Source: Bettongia penicillata ogilbyi (taxonomy: Eukaryota > Chordata > Mammalia > Diprotodontia > Potoroidae). From it: DNA of 64,000 nt. The stretch covers positions 627,501 through 691,500 of the forward strand of contig JAJHZJ010000252.1 in NCBI GenBank assembly GCA_023548195.1. Reading direction: 5' to 3'. Below, in pieces: positions 57,081 through 64,000 of this stretch. The notes under the pieces are model-generated. The model saw only the letters and a list, made by a program, of their open reading frames with translations. It was not told the DNA's origin and did no database searches. The position numbers were made by a program, and so were the translations under genes. Numbering within the stretch: the stretch's first letter is position 1; every line of letters begins with the position of its first letter.

Positions 57081-58070
57081 ATAAAGATGAGGAATAGGTA
57101 AGAAGATAATATACTTAACCAGATGAGAATACTTCACTTGAATCCATCAGAGGTTTTAAACAATATTCAAAAGTTATTTATCAGTTTATAAGTCCTGAAA
57201 AGCCATTGAATAAATGGAATGATGTTGTATGAGAAATGCCTTTGGATTAGTTGAGAAGACTTTCTTATGCTTTATGATAGGGGCATGTATAAAACCAGCA
57301 ATCTTCTTTGGAATCAAATATTGAAAGGTTAAATGAGAGACAGCTAGACACACTGAGGAAAAGCAACTTCTGAAAGGAAAAATATGATTCTAAGGCGCTC
57401 AGCAGAAAAATTACACCTTACCTAAGGATAACTTCATGAAAACCCCATCAAGGGGAGAAAAGGATTTGGAGGACCAGGAAGTTTAATGGCATTAATGAGT
57501 TATGTTAACTTGAAAAAGAAGAAATACTGAATAAAACCAAAAATAGACTGAAAAAAGAATTGTTTCAAATGGTCCATTTTTGTATTGTAAATAACCAAAA
57601 ACTGGAAACACATTACAGTAATACTTTAAAATACTTCATTAGCAGTTGAACAAACTGCATTTTATTTTGGATACCTATTAAATTAGAATGTCAGTCCACA
57701 CTAGTAAATCTTGGAAATGATAGAGCTACAGAAAGTACTGTAATTTCAAAGTAACATACCTCTTTTTAAACATTTTTTTACTATTATTTGGTTCTCAAAG
57801 TTTATTTTTTAAAGTAATATTAGAACAAAAATTAAAGTGCTTGTAAAAGGAATTTAAACCAATTTAATACCATTGCAGATTACTTGTTTTTTTCCTAGTA
57901 ATTATACTGTTTTGCAGACCCAGCACAACCATGTCAGTTTTATTATGCTTTTCAACAGGCATTTTAATTTAAAATTCTTAACATAATAACTGGGAAACAT
58001 AGAAAACCCTGAGTAGCACACTATATCTTAAATTTAAAAAAAACTACTCTTTTGGGAGCATTCACTTATG
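57081..58070. other. Low-repeat AT-rich sequence
   Basis: No gene or repeat recognised over about 1 kb. Confidence 0.45.
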
Positions 58071-58079
58071 CTATATGTC

Positions 58080-58170
58080 TGGGCCTCAGTTTTCTCATCA
58101 GTAAAATGAACAAGAGACTAGACCTTTTAGATTTCTTATACATTTAAATATATTATTCTATGATCCCTTT
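58080..58170 (+). mobile_element. MIR-type SINE fragment
   Basis: 'gggcctcagttttctcatcagtaaaatg' then 'ttctatgatccc'. Confidence 0.7.
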
Positions 58171-58754
58171 TCTCCAGCTCATGAAGTTCCAGTGTCAGAT
58201 CATATTAGATCCTGGTCCTGACATTGCTAAAAATCTTCCATATGGCTGTAAGGAATTATTATTACAATACTGTCATCAACAAAATTTTCTTTTTCATTTT
58301 AAAGGAACTTTAAAATCAGCATCTCACTCTTGACTTTGATAGATTATAAAACTGTCCCTGTTTTATGTAAGGGAAAATTTTTAAGAATAGATGAATGAAA
58401 AGTGATTTGGGACCAAGGTATTCTAGAGATCTGTTTTAGTGCTCTTATTCATTAAAAGGGAAACAACCAAAACATGTGTTGATTCATTGTGTCTTGACAC
58501 ATGACATTACTCAGCAACCCCTCAAACCTTCCACAAAGTAAGCAGAACTTGTTACTGGTTAACCATTTGATTACTAAAATTGCAATAAAGTCTGGAAATT
58601 TTCTGAAAGGTTCAGTAAGGGAAATTATCTCAAATTGGAAAGTGCAGTGTTCTAGAGGGGCATGCAAACCAAATCAGACACCAGAAGATGTAATATAAAT
58701 CAGTCAACAAATATTTTGAAAAATTGAATTTCAAAGTTGAGATTTTAGTTGACT
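58171..58754. other. Low-repeat sequence
   Basis: Nothing recognised; the short open frames at 58,452-58,698 overlap on opposite strands and carry no motif. Confidence 0.45.
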
Positions 58755-59640
58755 TGAAGGAAACCAGACAAGCCAAGGGGCAGAGACAAGGAGGGAGAGT
58801 GTTCTAGGCAAGGAGGTAGCCAAAAGGGAAGGAGTTGGGATTCATTTTGTGTTGGAGGAGTGGGTAAGGCCTGTATTACTAGATCACTGAGTACATAGAA
58901 GGGAGTAAAGTGTAGGAACATTTGAAAGCATTTAGGTTTCAAAAGTCAAGCTGAAGATTATATTTTTGATTCTGGAGGTTAATCGGGAGACACTGGAGTT
59001 TATTGAATAGTGGAGCGACATGGCCAAGCTTGTGCTTTAGGAAGATCAGTGTGACAGCTGAATAAATGATAGATTGGAGTGGGGAATGGCCGACTAGTAG
59101 GCTATTAAAACAGATCAAGGCTTGAGATGATGAGGACAGGGTGGAGGCAATGTGAGGAGAGTAGGGAAAATAATACGAGAGATGTACAAGGGATAGCTGG
59201 ATTTGACTTGTCAACAGATTGAATATGAAAGGTGAGAGAGAGGAGTCAAGGATGATTCCTAGATGTGATCCTGAGTGCCTAGAAGGCAGCTGTGCTTCCC
59301 TTTTTTGGGTGGTGGAGGGGTGGCAGGGGAATAATTACTTCTATTTTGGACACATTGGGTTTTATGATATCTAAGGGACATCTGAACAGAATGTCCTGTG
59401 GGCAGTTGGAGATTGGAAGTTGGGAAGAGTAGTTAGGGCTGGATAAACGATAAGAGAATTATCTCTACAAAGGTGATAAAGTGAACCATGAGAGCTGATG
59501 AAGTCATATGGAGGGAAAAGAGAAGTTAGACCCAGGGCAGAGCCGTGGAGGACGCTCACGGTTAGTGGTACAACCTGGATGAAGATCCAGTAAAAGAGGT
59601 TGAGAAGGAGCTTTTTCCAGTAGGCAGGGGGAGAACCCAA
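58755..59640 (-). mobile_element. L2 LINE remnant, ORF2 C-terminal half
   Basis: The minus-strand open frame 59,214-58,939 reads 'SAVTLIFLKHKLGHVAPLF' then 'NKLQCLPINLQNQKYNLQ', matching the L2 protein end. 59,754-59,371 includes 'FIQVVPLTVSVLHGSALG' and 'FISSHGSLYHLCRDNS', where the YADD box has decayed. Length about 0.9 kb, several frame breaks. Confidence 0.8.
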
Positions 59641-59729
59641 AGAGTGTGTATCATGTAAACCTAGAAAGGTCATGTGCTGGTGCTGGTAGTAGGAGCAGTA
59701 GGAAGAAGAGGAAGAATGCTTTAAGTTTG

Positions 59730-60035
59730 GCAAAGAACTTTTACAAATGTTCATCTTATTTTATCCTCACAATAACCCTAGGTGAGGTTGGGATAATACG
59801 TTATGCTGCATATGCTGATATAGATTATTACAATTGGTCTATAATATACCATGATATAATTATAACAAAATAATTGATTTAATAAAATAATTATAGTGTA
59901 ATAATATGTTATAATAATAGACGTTATCTTCGTTTTACAGATGAGGAAACTGAGGTAGAGTTGAAGTGACTTCCTTACGATCTGAGGCCAGGTCTTCCTG
60001 ACTTTAGCTTCATCGGTTTCCTCCACTGTACACCT
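59730..60035 (-). mobile_element. MIR/THER-type SINE split by an AT-rich tract
   Basis: 'ttatcctcacaataaccctaggtgagg' and 'cgttttacagatgaggaaactgaggtagag', 'ggccaggtcttcctgac' form a CORE-SINE. Between them about 110 bp of AT-rich sequence (59,805-59,920) interrupts the element. Confidence 0.75.
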
Positions 60036-60730
60036 TCACTTCCTCTAGTAACTTTGGAGAGAGCAGCTTCATTTGAATAATGAAGTTGGAAGGAATACTA
60101 GAGTTAAGACTGAGAGGAAAGAAGTGGAGTCATTGATTGTAGATGTCTTTTTTAGAGAGAGATAGGGGATGGATGGACCAAATCAGGATTTTTTGAGTAT
60201 GAAAAAAACATGGGAATGCTTCTAAGCAGCTACTTGAAATGAGTGAGGGCAGCGTTCTGGGGAAGGTTAAACAGGATGGATCACGGGGGCATAGATAGCC
60301 TTGTCAGGGAGAAGAGCAGGAGGAAAGAAGGAGAAATTGTGAAAGATGTCTCACTGATGCGAAGTGAGGAGGGAGGGAGGGAGGGAGAGCCTTCTTGGAG
60401 AAGAGCCTTGATTCTGAGCTTAGAGTGGGAGAAAGAATAGTTATGGGAGGGTTGAGGAGGAGTGAAAAGTTTTGGAAAAGCCGCTGTGGTGAATCTGATG
60501 GTGAACGGATAGGGAAGATTTTTGTAAGAAGGTTGTCTTTTTGCAGTGAGGGCAGTTGAGATTATTTGTAGTAGACCCAGTCAGCACTGTTTTGTGAGTT
60601 TTCTCCATGGTTATTCAGCCACCTGTGAGCAGGAGAAGAGGTAATGGGCCTGAGTAGAGACACACCTAGACATTTGGTTGTATTTTTCACACGTACTTGT
60701 TTCTGTTTTTTATTATTGTTAATAGGATCC
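60036..60730. other. Unassigned purine-rich sequence
   Basis: Probably further minus-strand L2-derived text in part ('ggatggatggaccaaatcagg', 'gtgagggcagcgttctgggg'). A (GGGA)n-like run lies at 60,370-60,390. No gene. Confidence 0.4.
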
Positions 60731-60734
60731 TAGG

Positions 60735-60910
60735 TTGAGGTGTGGGAGAGACTAAAGAGGTCATTTGGTCCAGCCCCCTTGTTTTATGTACGAGGCAACT
60801 GAGAACCAGAGAAGTGAAGTGACTGACCCAAAGTCCTGCAGGCACAATTTAAGGATTTGAACTGAGGTTCTGCCTCTAATGCCAAGGTTCCTTTGTCTCT
60901 TCCATTTTGA
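60735..60910 (+). mobile_element. MIR-type SINE fragment
   Basis: 'ggtcatttggtccagccccc', 'ggcaactgagaaccagagaagtgaagtgactgaccca', 'tttgaactgaggttctgcctc'. Confidence 0.75.
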
Positions 60911-61660
60911 ATCCTTTAACTTTAAATTCTTTGCAGCATGTTTTCCCACCCCAGATAGAAACTGGGGCCACTAATCCGTACATAAGAATCTCTGGCTCAC
61001 ATGCTGAGTTAGTTAGTTTTGAAATGTAGTATCTGTTTTATTGTATTTTTTTGGTAAAGTTTTTCGAAATACATTTTAATATGGTTCAGGCCATTGACAC
61101 CTCTACCTCTAGATTGTACAACCCATTGATTTTAAAAGCCAGGAAACTCAGACCCTGAAAACTTAACTGATTTGCCCAAGATCACAAAGGTATTGAAGTT
61201 CCTTATTTAAGAAGTAGCAGAGCTAGGATAATACACCTAATTTGGCCATCAGGACATTCAAGTGGAGAGAAGAGACTAGGTAAAGTAGAAAGGGGTCATG
61301 TTGGAAAGGGAATTAGTAGAATAAGAGATGAAAGGCTGTCACTAGAAATGAATCAATTATGTTCAGACTCCCCTACTTTTGCAAATGGGCAATAGCTTAT
61401 TCGCACAGTTTAGGTAGCTACCTGAAAATTGCCCCATAGCCTTGAATGAAGAGCTGTTTGAAAGTGGAATGTATGTATGGATGCCTTTGTGAGGCATCTC
61501 CCTTGAGGAAAGTTTTTGAACAGTGTCAGATCGCGGTGGGGGGAGACTGCAGAGGTGGTAATTCCTGTATTAGATAGGATGACAGACTAGCCTCCAAGGT
61601 CCCTTCCAATTTTGAGATTGCTTGAATCTATATAATAACTTTCTTTTTTCCTCTTGAAAC
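60911..61660. other. Low-repeat sequence with MIR-like pieces
   Basis: 61,130-61,235 ('caggaaactcagaccctgaaaa', 'gatttgcccaagatcacaaagg') and 61,560-61,630 ('caaggtcccttccaattttgag') are MIR-like. No gene. Confidence 0.5.
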
Positions 61661-62511
61661 TTGTCTCTTAGTTCTTTTTTTTTTAATAAAAATTTATTTA
61701 TTTAAGTTTTTACATTCATTTTCACAAAATTTTGGGTTCCAAATTTTATCCCCATTTATACCCTCCCCCCACCCCAATACACCAAGCATTCTAATTTTCC
61801 CTATCACCAATCTGCCCTCTCTTCTATCATCCCTCCCTTCTCTTGTCCCCATCTTCTCTTTTGCCCTGTAGGGCCAGATGACTTTCTATTCCCCATTAAC
61901 TGTATTGCTTATTTCCTAGTAGCAACAACCATACTCAACAGTTGTTCCTAAAACTTTGAGTTCCAAATTCTCCCCATCCCTCCCTCCCCACCCATTCCCT
62001 TTGGGAAGGCAGGCAATTCAATATAGGCCCTATCTGTGTAGTTTTGCAAATGACTTCGATAATAGTCGTGTTGTGTAAGACTAACTGTATTTCCCTCCAT
62101 CCTATCCTGCCCCCCCCATTGTTTCTATACTGTCTTTTGATCCTGTCTCTCCCTGAGTGTTGACTTCAAATTGCTCCCTCCTCCCATTGCCCTCCCTACC
62201 ATCATCCCCCCACCTTGCTTATCTCCTTCTCCCCCACTTTCCTGTATTGTAAGATAGGTTTTCATACCAAAATGAGTGTGCATTTTATTCCTTCCTTTAG
62301 TCGAATGTGATGAGGGTAAACTTCATGTTTTTTTTCTCAGCTCTTCTCTTTTTCCCTCCACTAAAAAGTCTCCTGCTTGCCTCTTGAATGAGATATAATT
62401 TACCCCATTCCATTTCATCCTCTTTCCTCCCACTACATTTCTCTCTCACCATTTACCTTAATTTCTTTTAAGATATGGTCACATCCTATTCAATTCACTC
62501 TGTGCTCTCTG

Positions 62512-62615
62512 TCTTTGTGTGTGCATGCATGTGTGTATGTGTAAGTGCGTGCGCACATGTACATGTGTGCGTGTGTGTGTGTACATGTGTGTGTGTGTGT
62601 ACATGTGTGTGTGTG
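62512..62615. repeat. Compound (TG)n microsatellite in half-L1 C 3' UTR
   Basis: About 100 bp of TG repeats broken by TGCA, TGTA and GCGC units. Confidence 0.9.
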
Positions 62616-62748
62616 GTCCCACCAGCTACCCAGATACTGAAAAGTTTTAAGAGTTACAAATATTTTCTTTTCATGTAGGAATGTAAACAGTTTACCTTTG
62701 GTAAGTCCCTTCTGACTTCTCTTTGCTGTTTCCTTTTCATGCTTCTTC

Positions 62749-63831
62749 TCATTCTTGTGTTTGAAAGTCAAATTTTCTTTTCAGCCTTGGTCTTTTCATC
62801 AAGAATGCTTGAAAGTCCTCCGTTTCATTGAAAGACCATATTTTCCCCTGAAGTATTATACTCAGTTTTGCTGGGTAGGTGATTCTTGGTTTGAGTCCTA
62901 GTTCCTTTGACTTCTGGAATATCCTATTCCACGCCCTTCGATCCCTTAATGTAGAAGTTGCTAGATCTTGGGTTATCCTGATTGTATTTCCACAGTACTG
63001 GAATTGTTTCTTTCTAGCTGCTTGTAAGATTTTTTCCTTGAGCTGGGAGTTCTGGAATTTGGCCACAATGTTCCTAGGAGTTTCTTTTTTTGGATCTCTT
63101 TCAGGCGGTGATCGATGGATTCCTTCAATTCTTATTTTGCCCTCTGGTTCTAGAATGTCAGGGCAGATTTCCTTGATAATTTCATGGAAGATGATGTCTA
63201 GGCCCTTTTTTTGATCATGGCTTTCAGGTAGTCCCATAATTTTTAAATTGTCTCTCCTGGATCTATTTTCCAGGTCAGTTGTTTTTCCCATGAGATATTT
63301 CACATTCTCTTCCATTTTTTCATTCTTTTGGTTTTGTTTTGTGATTTCTTGGTTTCTCGTAAAGTCATTATACTCCATCTGTTCCATTCTAATTTTGAGA
63401 GAACTATCAGTGAGCTTTTGCACCTCTTTTTCCATTTGGCTCATTCTGCTTTTGAAAGCATTCTTCTCCTCATTGGCTTTTTGAACCTCTTTTGCCAGTT
63501 GAGTTAGCCTATTTTTCAAGGTGTTATTTTCTTCAGCATTTTTTTGGGTCTCCTTTGGCAACGTATTGACCCATTTTTCATGCTTTTCTTGCATCTCTCT
63601 CATGTATCTTCCCAGTTTTTCCTCCACCTGTCTAACTTGCTTTTCAAAATCCTTTTTGAGCTCTTCCATGGCCTGAGCCCACCAGACATCCACCTGGGAT
63701 GTCTGGGATGCAGAGGCCCTGACCTCCACATCTTTCCCTGATGGTAAGAGTAGTTCCTCATCATCAGGGAACATCTGTACCCCATCAAAGTAGCTTTCTG
63801 TAGTCTTATTTTTCTTCCCTTTTCTGGGCAT
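62749..63831 (-). CDS. Intact L1-type ORF1 protein (360 codons) of half-L1 copy C
   Basis: Open from the family start (MPRKGKKNKTTESYFDG) to the stop after '...RKFDFQTQE'. Domains: short basic N terminus (1-12), acidic linker (about 20-45), coiled coil (about 55-165, 'EENNTLKNRLTQLAKEVQKA'), RRM-like domain (about 190-285, 'RRDNLKIMGLPESHDQ', 'PRNIVAKF'), and C-terminal domain (about 285-350, 'RITQDLATSTLRDRRAW', 'YPAKLS'). L1 ORF1p forms trimers that bind L1 RNA in cytoplasmic RNPs and act as a nucleic-acid chaperone. The start is the first Met and fits the CpG-rich leader. Versus copy B, 6 bp are missing in the coiled coil (near 63,408), removing two residues. A retrotransposon gene, not a host gene. 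Confidence 0.88.
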   Translation of the reverse strand: MPRKGKKNKTTESYFDGVQMFPDDEELLLPSGKDVEVRASASQTSQVDVWWAQAMEELKKDFEKQVRQVEEKLGRYMREMQEKHEKWVNTLPKETQKNAEENNTLKNRLTQLAKEVQKANEEKNAFKSRMSQMEKEVQKLTDSSLKIRMEQMEYNDFTRNQEITKQNQKNEKMEENVKYLMGKTTDLENRSRRDNLKIMGLPESHDQKKGLDIIFHEIIKEICPDILEPEGKIRIEGIHRSPPERDPKKETPRNIVAKFQNSQLKEKILQAARKKQFQYCGNTIRITQDLATSTLRDRRAWNRIFQKSKELGLKPRITYPAKLSIILQGKIWSFNETEDFQAFLMKRPRLKRKFDFQTQE

Positions 63832-64000
63832 TTTCCCAGCCAGTTACTTGACTTCTGAGATTCCTCTGCACCCCCGCCTAGATCCGCCCAGCTAGTGTTT
63901 GGGGTCTGAGATTCAAATGGGCTTTCCGTGGCAGGCGTGGCTGCTATTCAATGTGAGCTTAAGTTCTGGTGCTCAGGTGGGGGCAGGGCCGCCTCCCAGG
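63832..64000 (-). promoter_or_regulatory. 5' UTR / probable promoter of half-L1 C (partial)
   Basis: Matches the ORF1-proximal 5' UTR of copy A (7,860-8,020) with CpGs preserved. The rest lies outside the window. Promoter role inferred from L1 biology. Confidence 0.55.

Larger units (their letters stand above)
61675..64000 (-). mobile_element. Half-L1 (HAL1-like) element C, 5' end beyond window
   Basis: The youngest-looking half-L1: A-rich tail at 61,675-61,700, a ~1-kb pyrimidine-rich (on plus) 3' UTR, a compound TG tract, an uninterrupted ORF1 and the start of the CpG-rich 5' UTR (63,832-64,000). No ORF2. Very close to copy A over its whole visible length, including UTRs. Confidence 0.9.

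Overview
The window is vertebrate nuclear DNA, AT-rich and densely packed with interspersed repeats. The repeats point to a marsupial (metatherian) mammal: LINE-1 copies whose ORF1 protein resembles the opossum-type family, ORF1-only half-L1 (HAL1-like) elements, two RTE-clade LINE families, L2 remnants, tRNA-headed marsupial SINEs and MIR/CORE-type SINEs. I found no rRNA or tRNA gene, no prokaryotic feature, no CRISPR array and no convincing host protein-coding exon. The window is best read as intergenic or intronic DNA. Family names rest on sequence recognition; no library search was run, and the species cannot be fixed from this sequence.

Layout, left to right. 1-860 is the 3' end of a minus-strand L1. 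1.5-2.3 kb is an L2 remnant. 2.5-3.8 kb is a minus-strand BovB-like RTE that carries a patch of a second RTE family, and that second family lies on the plus strand at 4.1-5.5 kb. Three ORF1-only half-L1 elements follow in the same (minus) orientation: A (5.7-8.6 kb), D (10.5-13.6 kb) and B (15.5-18.3 kb). Between A and D is an RTE tail interrupted by a probable solo LTR. 18.5-24.7 kb holds old L1, SINE, L1-ORF1, RTE and L2 pieces, plus the first of two Y-box-like fragments; the second is at 26.8-27.3 kb. 24.7-31 kb is mostly low-repeat AT-rich DNA. A 5'-truncated plus-strand L1 (30,995-34,355) and a nearly full-length minus-strand L1 (about 38,537-44,886) face each other. 45-50 kb contains SINEs, a processed pseudogene of KIAA1191/p33MONOX (minus strand, 47.3-48.8 kb) and an old L1 3' piece. 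50.5-55.2 kb holds half-L1 copies E and F, followed by a SINE and an old L1 ORF2 fragment. 56.6-61.7 kb is low-repeat DNA with L2 and MIR pieces. The window ends inside half-L1 copy C, whose ORF1 is open from start to stop (360 codons).

Main observations. (1) The two opposed L1 copies share a 1,462-bp stretch with no mismatch (31,778-33,239 against the reverse complement of 39,670-41,131), while the homologous L1 sequence on both sides is clearly diverged. This is the signature of inverted-repeat gene conversion, or of an assembly error. (2) ORF1-only elements are numerous, include copies with both termini, one has perfect 14-bp target-site duplications, and their 3' UTR is related to the spacer between ORF1 and ORF2 of the full L1 in the same window. 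They need reverse transcriptase supplied in trans. (3) The full-length L1 has exact 42-bp tandem units (two heptads) in its ORF1 coiled-coil region. (4) A retrocopy of p33MONOX was made by the same L1-type machinery.
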